Shown: piece after piece, positions 34,449-48,636 of the stretch
Layout: every line of letters begins with the position of its first letter
Numbering within the stretch: the first letter of the stretch is position 1
Assembly: GCA_905178155.1 (NCBI GenBank)
Contig: CAJINV010000001.1
Coordinates: 15,376,142 to 15,440,141, forward strand
DNA length: 64,000 nucleotides
Direction of reading: 5' to 3'
DNA from: Amoebophrya sp. A120
Lineage: Eukaryota > Sar > Dinophyceae > Syndiniales > Amoebophryaceae
Translations under genes and position numbers: made by a program
The notes under the pieces: model-generated
What the model was told of the DNA's origin: nothing
Database searches by the model: none
Seen by the model: only the letters and a program-made list of their open reading frames with translations

Positions 34449-36030
34449 AGAGTTCGGATAAGATACAGATGAGAATATTAATCCTACAGTTCAGGAACAG
34501 GATCATCATCATATTTGTTTCGACCCGTGCGGGCTTGAAGTGAAAGATGGCATGGTAAAAGTTCTTGCGCTGGTTCCAACTTCAGTGCTCGTTGTGGCAC
34601 CTGAGTGACACAGTGGCGCGGACGACGTAATTTGTGCACAGCTTCCTGAAGATGCCAAGATTTTGAATCTACTTGCCAGCTTCACCGGCATTTTTGTTAT
34701 TTGGTCTTCACTTTTTTTGCTGTGCACGACGCCGTTCGTCCAGTCCGGTTGTTTTCGAAGGCAGGCTGCCTACAGTTTTTATAATTACGTTATAGAAGAA
34801 AAAGTCGGATGTTGCCAAGGCCATGGCCAACACATACGCACGCGCACTTCATCTCAAAAAATGCAACTACAATAATGAATGTGAATCAATACAGCAATCG
34901 CGAGAAATGTACTCTTCGCACCAAGATCAAGAAAACATGCAAAGAAACGTAATGAATGTTTATTGAATTCATCATGTGTGTATCATGTATCTGTGTACCG
35001 TAGTACAGTAGAAATTGGCTACGAGAACGTTTTTGGTTCTGGAGAAGCAGAAGCTCCTTGTCCAGCCGTAGTAGAGATAGAGACCGAATTCTTCGTCTTC
35101 ATCATCTTGTCTTTTCTGTGAAACGAAATTAAATTGTTGTCGAGCCAACGATGGAGTTTTCTGTTGAAACAAAAAAGTCGCCATCTCCTTCTTTCCTGCT
35201 TGTATAGTATAGTCGGAAATTGGCGATGTGTTTCACAAAACGATCACATCCATCTCGACCGCACTGGTCAATGTTTCAGTTTCTTCCTTCGTGTGTTCAG
35301 CGAAAATTCGTCTGGATTTCTTCATTTCGATGAAGGTAAAAAGGCTGAAGGTTCGCATTGTTGCACGACTTGATGTCGACGCTCAAATGAATCGTACCCC
35401 GTTATTTGTTCTGATGGCGTGCAGCGTGTGTTGATGTGCGTGGGTATCATGATGTCGAAAGTGATAGTGATTCCTGATGTTGCATGAGCAGCGAATTGGC
35501 GAGCAGGACAATCTACGTGTCGGAGATCTCGTGCCTGATATAACAGGATCAACCGAGCAAACGGATGCTGATCATGTCCTGTTCCACATTGCAGCTGCGT
35601 TCGCGTGAGACAACAGTAGCGTCGTGGTCATTTTGGTTCCCTAGGACACTCCTGAATTATTGATTTGATCTACATATGTATGAGCATGATGGCAATTCAG
35701 TAGCTAGCGCTAGTTTCGTAGTGGTACTTGCGTGAGAAGTAGCTGTCGTTTCTTTGCGAGGATGATACCACAAAATCCTCGCCTACATCGTGCGCATACA
35801 CACAATCACGGATCTCTTCCACTAGTTGGGCTATTATTTCCTCCAATCGGTGAAATTCATGATAACTCCGGCGGAAGCGTACCACAAGAACTACTACGAT
35901 GTGTTTTAGAGAGAGAAACGAAGTTTCCAACAAAAATATCGTACACAACTTCATAATCATACCGGTGTTTTGATGCGTAGTTGCTTTTGAAAATACGAGT
36001 AAACACAAATAGAAATAAGACGGAGAAACA
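34449..36030. other. Intergenic, no gene seen
   Basis: About 1.6 kb, the longest plain spacer in the window. AT-rich, with no exon, repeat or RNA structure I can support. Confidence 0.5.
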
Positions 36031-39000
36031 ATGTCGCCCCCGGAAGACGAGGATCTGGACGAACTGCCCCTGGTGGCAGAGCTGCGCAAGCGCCAGGAGC
36101 GATCGATCGAGTTAATCGACTCTCTGCGACGCGGAATTCTGAATCAGGGGGAGGACCAAGATGAACACGGCACCGACGAGAAGATGAATGTCGAAACTTC
36201 TGACCCTGTGGTCAATCATGTAGGAGCTGGTCGTGCTGACAGCAATCCGCGAAGTAGACCCCACGAGGCTACAGAAAACGGCGCACGAGTCGAAGAAATT
36301 TTGAATGTTACAGAGAGCTTTTCGACTTCGTCACGTGGCTTGGATCCTCTCAGGCAATCCGACACCCACACGTACACAGTCAGCTGCAACACGCCAACGC
36401 CCTGTAAAATTTCATCGGAGCATTCAGTTGTAGATCAGGATCTATATGCAGTTGCAGACGATGGGCGAAATGCTGTGACGCGGCACGGGGATGATGAAAC
36501 AGGCGAGAGCACTATCCGCAAGAAGCCGTGCAGTGACAATCGGAATTATCCTATTGGAAATACGCCTGAGAAGACAGATCCGGAAAAACCCACAGTGCAT
36601 GAGGAAGGAAAGCCGACAGACGAGGACGAAGTCGGAGATGAGCCCGATCCTCCTCACTGCGAAAGCGACGATCGTGAAGAAGATGACGACGCGGTGTTTA
36701 TGGTGGATAATTTCGAGCCTAAAGGCGTCTTCGGTCAACGAGCTGGCGCCTGGTCCGTCTATAATGACATAGGAAACAAGAACCAAAGCTCGCTGGTCCG
36801 TCCAGTCGTCGGAAAAAAGTCTGAGAGCACGACGGGAGATCATTATCCTCGCACAGAGGTGGATGAAGAACAGGGCAGAAAAACTGGCAAGAATAGCGCC
36901 GACGGCGCCGTTGTTCTCACAGGGGAGGAAAACCAAAACGAAAACCTTAACGAAGATGCGCATTCCAATCCAGCAACCGGGTCATCGCCATCGGGACGGG
37001 GTAGGCCGTCGGTTCGAATCACTACGTGCCGCCAGCAGCCGGACCAGGAAGTGCTTGAAAACTCCAATGCTGATGCTGATGCCGGGGAGGAGGAGGAGGA
37101 GTATGCGAGTGAAAGAAGTCCCACCTTTATCGATGTAGAAGAACAACCAGAGCAAGACAGTCGCTATTCGCCTGGAGGGGGCGAGGAAGCGGTATCACTG
37201 GAATCGTCATTCAACGAACACGGGCCTTTCGTCGCAGCCGCAGAAGCAAACCAAGCACGGGAGGACCGACTTGACGAACAAGCGCAAATCGCTTCAAACA
37301 AGGCTACTTGTACTTCTGCAGCAGTTCATAGTTCTAAGAACTCGGAAAGCTGCGAAGATCAAAGCACGCCTCATTTTTTCCAGAGGAAGTGCAGTACTGA
37401 AGTACACGAGCTGCAACAAGTAGTCCTCCGGGAGGAAGCAGAAGAGCCGGATAGGAATAAAAAGAACACAATCTTCGTCGAGGATGTTCATCGAGATTCC
37501 GCGACTTCACATTTGGCTCATATGGTAGAACAAGCAAGCGATGATCTCCACGAGAAACAGACAACGAGTAGTGTGTCTGACGGTTTTGTGCAACGCCGAT
37601 CGGATATCGACCAGGTACTGCGAAAGGAACACATACTTCTTGGCGGAATAAATCCTGGAGCTGGAGGAGGTGGTGCAGCTTTGTCCTCCCTACTCGCCCA
37701 GCAGCGGCCGTGGACGGACAGCGAGAAATCTCTGTTGGATTTGGTGCGGTCCTGCACTTCCAATAAACCGGTAGACAATAATGGTGCGACAAGCAACAGG
37801 CAAGGTGGATCCACGTCATTTGTTCGCGATGACGTTTCGGAGAAGAGCTCCCGGACCAGCTGCACCATGATGAGAGAACACAAGGAAACGCCGACAGCCG
37901 ACCCAGCTACCGTTTTCCCCGGCGTGTCGGCGGAGCAGGAGTCGAGCCTCCTGGCCGAAACGAAATTCATCCCATGCAACAAGGACCAGCTGCTGAAAAA
38001 TCAAGCCTGTACTGGTGGTTCTTCGGGTACGATGATTTCCGCGAACACTGCAACCTCGCGTGGCCTTGCTGGTGCTCTGAACTCCAGCAGTGCATCCTCC
38101 GCGGTATCAAATTCAAACTTGACTGTGACAACGACAGCAGCGGCGCCAAAAACGGTCGCAGCTCCCGCGCTGTCTTCCCGTTTGGCGGAGCTGGGACGGC
38201 GATTCGTGGCCCACCGCACCAACGCCCACGCGTCACCGTTGACCCGAACGAGGTCTCCGCGTTTAGCAAAAGCGGACGGCAGTTCGCAGCGGACCTTCTC
38301 GATCGCCGGCAGTATTGCTACATGCGGGGCGACGTCGCGAAAACCGCTATACACTCCGCAGCAGAATTTGGTTGCGAAGAAAATGGGGGTGCCTGTGGGG
38401 GGAAAGAAAGTGGGACTAGGAAATATGAAAGGCGTGACCGAACAACAACAAACATCAGCAGGGCGGTCGTTCTCTCCGCAACCGCGTGTGCAGACCCATC
38501 ACACAGTCCTTGCTCCGAATTCATCAGTGCGTGCCCCTGGATCCCGGAGTGGCGCAACGAAAAAGGTACCACTATCCTCAGCTCCGAACAACGTGTCTGG
38601 AGGTGCAAAGCCGCTGAAGACCACGCCGCGCCCCGGTAGCCAGGGGCGCAAGGCAAATTTGCAGACCCCGACGACTGCCGCATCAACGAATTCAGGAACA
38701 ACTGGCTCGATGAAGAACAGGAGAAAAGATGCTACACCATTGTCGAACGCAAGCGGTAAAACACTGGTGGAAGCGGCAGCACAAGTAGGTCGTAACGACC
38801 AAGCAGCATCAGCGCTGCAATTCGGGGGCACCGCAGCGATAGGTGGTCCTGCTCTGCGCTCGCGTGGGCAAGGTAAAGCACTGCGGCGCGCGTTCACAAG
38901 TCCGTCAGGCGAAATTGGTCAACTTCATCAAAACGAAAAGGAAAATTTTGGGCCGCTTGATGATGCCAGAAACAATGAGCAGTCGTGTCGGCGACTGATC

Positions 39001-42000
39001 AGAACCAAAGCAAGGCAGGATTTTGGTAGCGGAACGAAGATTCCGGTTCCGCTTCAGCGACAAGTGGTTTGTTCCGCAACTGACATACAGCAAGCTCGGG
39101 CGGTGCAACAGCAAATTCGTATTGACCTCGGAGATGAGCTCAAGTTACCGGCGCCTTCAAATGCTTCCTCTGGCTCCTGCTCTGGCGCTGCCAGTAACGC
39201 AGGATATAATTCTGGGACGAGCGGAAGAAGTCCTACAAGTGTATCGAAAGTTTCGCACTCTTCTGGTGGCATCAGCACTGCCAGTAGTGAAACTACAGGC
39301 CGAAACTCATGTTTCATTCAGGGCAGTGGCATCAAGCAGCCCGAGAAGCAAGGATCGCAACACGGTACTGGTTCATCTGCGACATCTTCAAGCACTAGGC
39401 CGAAACTGCTGATTACCCCCCGTGAACACACTGGTGATCGATTCACGTCTAGGATACCGACGCCTCGTACTGGGCGCAACCTGCAGGAGAGGAGGATCGC
39501 AGAAGATCAATCAAGTCGGTGCGGACGAGATGCTATCGCTAGCGTAAGTGAGGACACGATGTCACCGTATCCCTCATCTGCCTCTGCTTCGCCGCAGGCT
39601 GTGCAAACAGCGCAAGTCGTCGTCAGGCACAATTCGTCGCGCGAACGATCGGAAGCTGGTGTGGCCGCAAAAGCAAAGCCAGATTGGAACTTCAGCAGCC
39701 GTGTGGGAGCGTCGACGTGGGCAAGCGGCGGCACACCCACCAGTATTGGTGTGGGCGTGGACCACAAATTTTGCAAGCCCCAGCGCAGCCGGGGTTTCCA
39801 GGTGCTAATGTCCTCTGCGTACCCAATGGCGCGACCTATGTACACCGCTCGGCCGAGCGACCGCCTCCGCCGAATGGCCTGCGGACCGAAGTTGCATCAC
39901 TTGTCGAGCCTGTCAGGCTCCCATAACACTGGACAGTATCCGTTTTCGGTATCGTCCACGGACAGAAGCCCGAAGAAAATGCAACTGCTTCGGGCCGCGA
40001 AAGCCGCGGGAAAACGTGCGCGCCGGGTTTCCACGAAGAAGCCACTCATGGTGCTGAAAAGGAAGAAGTATAATAACCTAGTGAGCTTTAAATTTTCGCC
40101 ACAGCATGGCGGCGCGGCGAAACTTTCGTCCTACGAGCGCCACCTATACCAGCCGGAGCGGGGCGAATGCATTTTTTTGTCTCAGCCGTCGATGCTGGAA
40201 AATTCGACTGTACATGAGCAATATGAGCTTGCAGTGGAAGATGGCGCGGCGCAGCCGCGTGGAATAGGAGAATCCCGGAAAAGAAGTCATCAGAGGCGCG
40301 GCATCCAAAAGAGCCCAAAAGCAAAAGGAGTTCTTGCCCCTGGAACAAGCTCAGTGAGAACGCAAGACCCTTCGAGGACACGACACTTGACACAGAAGCG
40401 CGCTTATGATTTCGAAACTTCGCCTGTGAATCAGGCTCACGAGAAAGTTAACGAGCCAGTAGAAGTGATGAAAATCGACCTCGACACGACCCCTGCTACC
40501 GCTACGTGCGTTCTTACCATTCCAGCCATGGCTGGCCTTATCGCGGGTTTTGTGACCGTGGCTGCAGACGATCCGGAGGATCCTGTGCCAATCGTCGCTG
40601 CGTCGGTGCGTGCGACCAGGAATCCTGAGCAGACGCTGTACCGTCTGATTTTCCAAGCCTGTTCACTTCTACCCGAGCCGAGTTCCGGAATCATGCGCAA
40701 AACGGTCACGAAGTCAAATATCCCTCAGGCCCAGCTGCTCAGCAGATGCCTGCGTAGGCTTTTGGACAGGTAAGTACTAACTTACTTTCTGTTCGATAGA
40801 CACACTTCTTGGGTCTGAAGAATGTGACGCAACACTTGGCTTTTGATTGTTTAGCACGGCGAGCTGACGTACTAGATCGTCCGTTCTGGTGTCCATAAGA
40901 GTCCATTGACATGACTGCTTCATACAAAATCCAAACAATTACAATGAATTAGGTTGATTGCCAACGGTACCCTTCGCACGGAGGCTCTCGACGGGTTACA
41001 AGCTCTTCTCGACACCGGAAGTGCTTGTGAAGGTACTTCTAACGGCACTGTTGAAGGGACTCTACCTACACAGAGCGAACAACAAGCCTCACGCTCACTA
41101 TCCGGCAGTGCAAGCAAGGCCTGCAACATTGGGAACAAGGAGAAAGTAAGAGATCGCAGCGTCAACACCAACAGCACGAGCCGAACCGAAAGCAAACTGC
41201 ATCAAAATGACCAATTTGGACGCGTTGGCAGCTGCACGGTCATCGACGGGGAGAAAATCAGCGCGATTCCGGAGGAGAGCGAGTCTGTCACCAGTGTAAT
41301 GAACTGCTCGGAGGAGACCAACATCGTGGTGCACGACAATCCTCCGCGCCCTAGTGGGAATCTTGCCGATCATTCAGGTGAGGCAGCAGCTGCAGTGCAG
41401 GTGTCGTTATCCTGCGACGGAGAGCAAAGAGCAAGAGAACGGGTTCAGTTCCTAGAAGAAATAGAGGGGGACGACGAGGTACGGCTTGAGTTCTCTTCTT
41501 CGTCTGGCGAAAAGATGAGAGGAGTGAAGGGGTCCTCGAGCATTGTCAACCATCAGCCTACTAGAAGTCGTGCCAGTCTTACCGTTCCGCCGGACGTCGA
41601 GGCCGTTACTGAGAAGATTTCGGGACTGACGGCAACGAGCAGTGCGGCGCTTGACGAACTGCAGGTGGCTCACATTGCGTCTTCCTCCTGCTCATTGGTC
41701 GACGAGGAGCCAGACCAAGATCATGCTTCTGCGCGGGGAACTGCGTGTATGTCCTCTAGTGGCGGCGAAAACTCCGCAAGGGTCGGCGACAGCGGACTCG
41801 AGCGGGGAGCCGCAGTAGAGGAGATGAACGGTCATGATCACGACGATCAGTTTCCTTCTACCGCTGGGATGAATGTGAATGTCGACAGCAGTTGCGACTC
41901 GATTTCGTCGCTGGAACAGGATATTCCCGCCGCCACTCCTGTCGAACGCGCGGAGAGGAGCGAACAGAGCTCCTCCAATTTAGCCGAAAGCGGCCGTGCG

Positions 42001-43872
42001 TTTTCTTCTAGAAATAGCGATTCCCAGCTCGGGCTCGGTGGTTCTGCAGCATCTCCCGGGCAGGGGGGAAACGAGAAGAGCAGAGTAGATGCAGGTAGCT
42101 TGTCGCCGCATGTAGCCAATCGAACAACTGGTGATGATAACAATTGCGATCCATCAGAAGAAAGAGAACGTCGAGACGTTTCGTCAGGGAATTCGGATGA
42201 ATCAGGACCCGGCTTCGAGGACCATCACGTTGCCGATGACGAGGGCGATTCCTCTTGCAGCAGTATCGAACAGCAGTACGACAGTGCGTGCCCCGATGCC
42301 ACCGGCGACAGCGCAGTTGTGGCACACATGCTGGACCATGTAAACCTCGATGTGCGAGCGCGTTCCTCACAAGTGGTACAGGAGCTGCAGAACGTTTCCA
42401 AAGAAAATGAGGTGGACGGCGACGCAGCCGGTATTGCGGATGACGACGATGAGCTGGCGCAATGTAGTGCTGTAAGCGATCAGCAGTGCGTGTCAGACAA
42501 GTCTGGTGATGGAAGTGGAGTGAAGGTGGAGGACAAGTTTTTCGCGCACGACACGCAGAACAAAGGCGCTGAAAACAGCGCACATCATGGTCTGATTCTC
42601 GGACCAGTGCCACCTGAGGACGAGGGAAAGTTGAAGCCTTTCGCCCTAGTGTCGGTTTCCGCAACCGAAACCGCATCATCCGCTTCGCAAAACCGCCCGC
42701 GCGCACCGCGCGACGTCTGCACCCCCAGCGAGGTAGGATTCGAACACGTGGAGGCAGCACACCAGTCTGCGATGGTGCAGCAGGGTACTGGAAATTACAA
42801 TCGCGTGGACGCCGAACGTCGTACCCGCTTGGCACCGCCGAGGATCTTTGCCTCATCGGCGGCAACTGCAAGTAGTAGTACAGATGAAAAAGGGCAACTC
42901 CAACCACAACCAGAAAGAGATGTGAATCCCGCTTGTGGTACAACTGGGAAAGCACAACTAAAGTCCAGCACTGCGCCAGCAGGTGTAATCGAAACAAGCT
43001 TATCGTCTCCTGACAAACTGCCTTTAGCTTGCGCCGCTTCCTCCAAGAAGTCGCCATTTCCCTTTGCGGGCTCACCGTCGCTCTCTTCGATTCGCGGCAG
43101 CCCAAATCAATTCGAGACACCGGCCCGCAACATTTCCTCATCGGGGCAGCAGACCACGCCAGACACTACAAGGACGCTTCCTCACGGAGCGCTCGTGCTG
43201 CGCAACACTGTACAGCATAAAACTCCCATGGGCGGCGGGTGCAGCTCTCCTGTTCGCAGAATCACAAACCGGAGCGCAAAAAATCGGCACACCGTCTCCT
43301 CCTCCGGTCCCCGTGACTCCCCCTCGTCCACTGGTGCCGTGATCGGTGGGGCATGTGCAACATCGACTCCGCAACGAGAGGCCCCAGACGGGGACCTGCG
43401 TCATTCAGGCCCCCCGACGCCTCTATTCGTCCACGATAAGCTTCCACTGCGGAAAATGACTGAACAAGCTCTATCGCCTCGTTTACAACAAGACGAAGCT
43501 TGTTCTGCGAGAGAGAAGAATCTGAATCTTTTCTGCACTGGTGCAGCCATCCGACGGGGACAGGTTTCGGCACCCGTTTCCTTTCCGATGATTCGAGAAG
43601 AAGATCGGGTGGAGAACGGACGAGGAATTAGGGCCTTCAGAAGTTGCGCATCGAGCTTTGCCGGTCCGAGCAGTCACGCGGTCGGTGCGCCAATTCACGG
43701 CGCACGCAGGGGCGCCTTCAATTCTCTTTACCTGCAGCCCCGGTCCATAACGCCGCCGCCCACTGTTGGCACCAGCTCACTGTTCACCTGGGCCCAGCAA
43801 TATCGAAGCCGAAGTCTCAGCCGCCCGAAAGCGGTCGAGCTCAAGTCCGCCAAGGAATCCGAAAAACCATAG
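36031..43872 (+). CDS. Very long intrinsically disordered protein, unknown function
   Basis: Two exons, 36031-40769 and 40953-43872, GT-AG intron (ag/GTAAGTACT to GAATTAG), 2,552 residues. Composition is Ser, Glu, Gly, Thr and Asn rich almost throughout with runs of acidic residues. No signal peptide or membrane segment is seen. Three islands look ordered: LSSRLAELGRRFVAHR at residue about 710; a basic stretch near residues 1250-1400 (MARPMYTARPSDRLRRMACG, KAAGKRARRVSTKKPLMVLK, NLVSFKFSPQ); and a helical block spanning the exon junction (AMAGLIAGFVTVAADDPEDP, LYRLIFQACSLLP, CLRRLLDR/LIANGTLRTEALDGLQALL). The second exon is again disordered with SP/TP sites typical of phosphorylated scaffolds. 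I do not recognise the family. Start: ATG 36031, first in a clean frame. Confidence 0.75.
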
Positions 43873-44464
43873 AGCGGCCGATTTGCGCTCTTTTCTACCG
43901 CGAGAGTTTTGCCGGGGGTTCATAGATTTTTTTGGTGTTAAGCTCATACCTCTCAACCGGAGCGCAGTCAAGCAATTCTGACCAAAAACCTGTCCAGCTC
44001 CGAAGTCCAATTTTGAATCAAACAAGCAGATGCAAGGAAACCGTTTTGGGTGGTGGATACAACTCTGTTTCTTGTGTACGCATTTGTTTGATGAGCCGGG
44101 AGATGAGCGTCTGCCGGTGCTGTTGGACCTTGCCGCGCGATGATGTATTTTTTCCCTTTTACTAGACCTAGAGTAGAAAGATGGTTGAATTCAGGTGGGA
44201 AAGCCAAAGCGTAAAATCATTCATCTGAGAGAAAGTGCAACACACAAGCGCAGATGGCAAAGCCCACGGATTCAACGAGAGACAAAAGTCGCAAAACAGA
44301 AAATTTTTAATGCGCGGAAGGGAACACATGCACAAACGTGATTCGAGAGGGAGAAGTGTCGACAAACGACTCGGATAGTAGTTGTAGACGTGTAATTGTG
44401 TCAGTTCTTTCGGTAAAAAGTGAGTTTCGGCTTTTTTGCACACGAGCAATAAGAACAGGAAACC
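43873..44464. other. Intergenic, no gene seen
   Basis: About 590 bases between the disordered protein gene and the coiled-coil gene. No supported feature. Confidence 0.5.
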
Positions 44465-47400
44465 ATGCCGAGCCTTGTGCGCGAGGCGAGCGCGACGGAT
44501 CCGGACGATCATACTACGACAAGCGAGATGGCGCCGCCTTTACCAGGCGAGACACCCGTGGTCGACCCGACGGCCCAAATCGCCCAGCTGGAGGAGCAAA
44601 ACGCCTATCTCCGCCGGATGACGCAGCTGAAGACGCGGTCCCTGGTGTCCGCGCAGGAAGCTCTGGCGGAACGGAAAGAGAACGAGGAGCTGCTGCTCGA
44701 ACAGGTGGAGGAACTGTCGAAGGAACTCCAAGATCTGAAGACCGACTTGGACAGCGCGAAGGCAGAAGCCCAGCGGCAAATCCGCAAGGCCAAGGACCAC
44801 CGCACCGACAATCTCGAGGAGATTCGGCGGGAGAACCTGCGGCTCCGCACGGAACTGGCGAACTGCGAGAAGAAAGCGGTCGTGGCTAGCGGTCACCACC
44901 AGAGCGAGATGGCAGCCCTGGTGCAGAAGCACAAGATCGAAGTGTCCCACCTGCGGAACGAAATGGTGTCGCTACGGAAGAGCACGCGGGAAAAGCTCGA
45001 CGCCCTCACCGAGCACGAAGACGACCGTCGGCTGTTGGCGCAGGTGCGAACCGAGCTGGAAAACGCGCAGCAGGAAAATACGCGGTTGTTGGCGCACCAG
45101 AGTCACGTGTTGCGCGATCAGGAACGCAAGTTGTTGGACGAGCACGACTGCGTGCTAAAAAGCAGTCAGAACGAGATCACCCTGTTGCGACAAAGGCTAC
45201 AGGTACAGCTGGAGGTTGTGTGATTGTGTGAAGAAATTTTCCAGACAAGATAGATCGGTAGCGAAAGGATGCAACAAACCTATTTACGTAGAACCTCAAG
45301 AAACTGCGAATCGCAATCCGTAGTCAGATGTAGTTGCTAGCGTTCTAGTGATGTCAACTACACTCACATGTTGATCTTTCAAACTATCCAACACCTTTCT
45401 GTCCAATCCCCAGGAAGCCGAAGCCGAAGTTGGCTACCTCATGGACCAGCTCGCAGAAAAGGACGAACGGTTTACGGAACTCGGCGCCGACTGCGCTTCG
45501 CTGCAGGAACTGACAGAGCTGCTCCGGAGCATGCAGGCCAAGCAGGACGCGCTGGAAAGCGAGCAGCTGACGGAGGAGGAAAAAATATCCAACGCGTGTG
45601 AAGCCTTCGAGAACGTCGTCCGCGAGGCGTATCGGGAGAAATGGCGGATTTTGTCCGTATTTGAGCAATGATGTTTTAGCAAAATTAGGCGAGCATCGTG
45701 TCATTAACTTAATATCAAGATCAAGAAGAAATAAAAAATGCGAGGAATCTACGAGGATAGACAGCCAGAGCGCGCGTGGGCGTAAAATATCGAAAATTGA
45801 ATTCAGGCCGACGTTGCGGCCACAATCACGGACTACGAGAAGCGTTTCGTTTTGCAGGAGGAGCACACGCAAGTGCTTGAGCTTGCGTTGGAAGACCTGC
45901 GCTTGCGGGAAAAGTACGTCATCTCGGAGCTCGAGAACAAGGCTTCTCAGGCAGACCAGCAGGCGCAAGAGCAGCAACGACGAAGCGCGGTTCGCTTTGA
46001 GCAGCAAGAGGACGGCGCGCGCCGCGTTACCATAACGGACGAGGTTGTGGTTCCTGATGCCGGAGGCTGTGGCGAGGAGAGGGCACTGCAGCTCCTCGAA
46101 GGGCGTAGCACAGTTGAGGTACCTTTGGTCGTGCAGGACGAAGTAAACGTAGCTGGCGCAAATCCTGCCCGGGTCCCGCTAACGTACGCCGAGCAAGAAC
46201 AGTACGAGGGCGGCTACCTCGAGGAAAACTATGGTGTCGTCGAGTGGGCAGACCAAGACGTCGGGGCCGAGTTAGTGGACAACGCAAGTGAGCGGGAAAA
46301 CGATGCTTACAACGACGAAGCCGCAGTAAACGATGCCGTGGCCCTGGCGAGGCAGAGTTTTTCCGCACTAGATGCTGGGTGTGCTCAAGGGGAGGAAGAG
46401 ATGCCCCGCGTTTCCGCAGTTTCGGCAGTGACGCTGGTCGGCGAACACGAGCAGGAGTGGTTGCTTAGTAAAAACGACGCAGGAGTCGCACCGAGCCATG
46501 ACGCGACCGCAGTTCGCCACAGTCAAGATTCATTCGCTGCGGACCACGCACGTCGCTCTGTTGAGGCGATTCCAGGCTCTACGCGAATCGCGCCTCCAGC
46601 ACCACATCCTCAGCCAGTCGCAAACCAAGGCCTAGGATTGGAAGGAAGTGCGAATTTCGCATCTGCTCTACAAGTAGACGGGAAAAAGGTCCAACATCCC
46701 GCAGGCGCCTTCGTTTTTCCCGGATTCGAGTCGCTCGAACAGGCACAAGGCAGCACGAAGGCAACGGAACACCAAGTATCGCATCCGTCTTCGAAGGAGG
46801 GAATGGGCGGCGCGATAGCGGTAAGTAAGTGTGGTGCGAACGATTTTTTCTTGATGTTGACACGCGATAGCTCTAGTAGTGTTGCTAGTGCAGCAGCAGC
46901 TTGATGAGTCATCACCTCCAACTCTCGAAAACAACATACAGATGACAAATTTTTTGGCCACCTCCGATACGCCCGCGAGCTTCGTCTCGCAGCCCACCGC
47001 GGAGTCCGCTCAAACGAAGCGTCCAAGTGACCACTCAGAGCAGGTCGGGCCCGCCTTGTTGAGAGCTGCGGCCGTGGTAGCACACCAACAGAGCGCTGGC
47101 GCACTTCCGACGAGCAGTAAAAGCAGCATGGTGCATAAAAATCTTCCGCAGCTGACCAAGGCACTTATCTCCCCCACGATGCAGCACCGCGTTGTCCGAT
47201 CTCCGGTACATGGGACGACGATTTTGCTGCAGCAGCACTCCGCCTCGGCGACCGGTTCTCCACAACAGCACGACCCCGGCGCCAAGATTGAACAGATTGG
47301 AGGCTCCTCGGCTAGCGGATTACGGTGGAAGCTGACGAATCTCCCGAGCGTGGATTTGAAAGTAACGCCGAACATGTTCACCGTCGGCTCCCCGGCCTCG

Positions 47401-48636
47401 AAATCCCCCGTCACGTCGCCGAAACGGGGGACGGTGCCGCTGGCAGCTGGAGGAATTAGTATCGCTCAACAACAGCACGTGTCGTATAGTAGTATCAAAA
47501 GGAAAACGAAAAACAAAAACGCGACCTTTAGCGTCGAGGAGGAAGAAGTTGCGTCCATTCCTGACGAAGATGCTGGAACTGCTGGATATGGCGCTACTCC
47601 GGGAAGGCCGGAGTTAGGTTTCCAGCCGCAGCGCACACTGCAGCCGGCTGCCAGCAGCGCGGTGGTGCCACCACCAGCAGAAGAACGAGGCAAAGCCTCT
47701 GTCAACGAGCACGTCTCGCCGGTGCAACGCAACGTCTTAATTTCCGCTGGCCAGCAGGCACACCAGATGCCACGAGCGAGTTCTGCCACTCCTGTTCCGA
47801 CATCAAGTTCTAGTGCGAAGAAACGCGCATCGCAAGAGCAACAGCAGCAGCCGGTGCAGACACGGCACCATCGGCGACTCCACGTGGAATCTCCTGCGCA
47901 CCTGAAGTTCATCACGTCCTCCCAGTGCGCATTATTGGAATCCGTTCCGGCCAACCTGCTCTCCCCTGGAAGCACGGTCCGCTCGCCGCAGGGACTCGGA
48001 GTGTCGCTGTCGCCGCATAATCGGAAGCGCCAGGTAGCAGTTGTGCCGCTCGCGGGAAACAGCCGTAGTGGTACAACTTCTGCGCAGCAAGCAGTAGACC
48101 ACGAGGCAGCAGCTGCAGCAGCACCAAACAAGCCTGTTTTTGCTGGCCCACCGGGACTGGGACTGCCGCCGCCAGCACCTGGCACGGGGAAGTTGGCGAA
48201 GAAGGGCCTGGGGCAGTTGTTGAAGCCAGTGACGCTGTCACCAGTCCTCCAACCGCGATCCCCGGCTTTGACCGGTGTTTCCGCGAAGCAGGGGCAGCAA
48301 GTGGGTACTCCGCCAGGGGCTCCTGTTCCTGGGACGACTTCTAGTGTAGATAAAGCTGTGTCGAGTGTAGTTGTATCTGCTTCCAGTTCCACTTCGCAAA
48401 ACGCAGCGATTCCAACCTCTGTTCCGCTGTTTTCCACGCTCGCGCAGCCGCCGCAGCACGTCATTAGCACTGATCCCAAGGTGTTGGCGGCCACGGGTGC
48501 AGCAAACGGCACTGACCAGACTGGAGCATCATCTTCCTCCGAGGTGGCAATGTGGACCAAAGTCGCCACGACAGCGCTCGATTGTGATTTGGACGCGATT
48601 AGAAACGCGAATCACGCTCTACGCCGTGGGAGCTAG
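44465..48636 (+). CDS. Coiled-coil protein with long disordered C-terminus
   Basis: Four exons: 44465-45202, 45414-45656, 45807-46820 and 46894-48636, all joined GT-AG in phase 0, 1,245 residues. Residues about 35-380 are heptad-rich (IAQLEEQNAYLRRMTQLKTR, LLLEQVEELSKELQDLKTDL, LRQRLQ/EAEAEVGYLMDQL, TITDYEKRFVLQEEHTQV), a long parallel-coil type. The rest is disordered, acidic in the middle and Ser/Pro/Ala/Gln-rich at the end, with many SP/TP sites. The last intron is only about 73 bases, and its acceptor can be CAG at 46893 or 46896. No family is identified. A structural or scaffold role (cytoskeleton, centrosome or Golgi type) would fit but is not shown. Start: ATG 44465 in AACCATGCC. Confidence 0.75.

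Noticed and set aside
42008-43141. 377-codon minus-strand frame
   Set aside because: Antisense to the disordered protein exon; no start context or domain.
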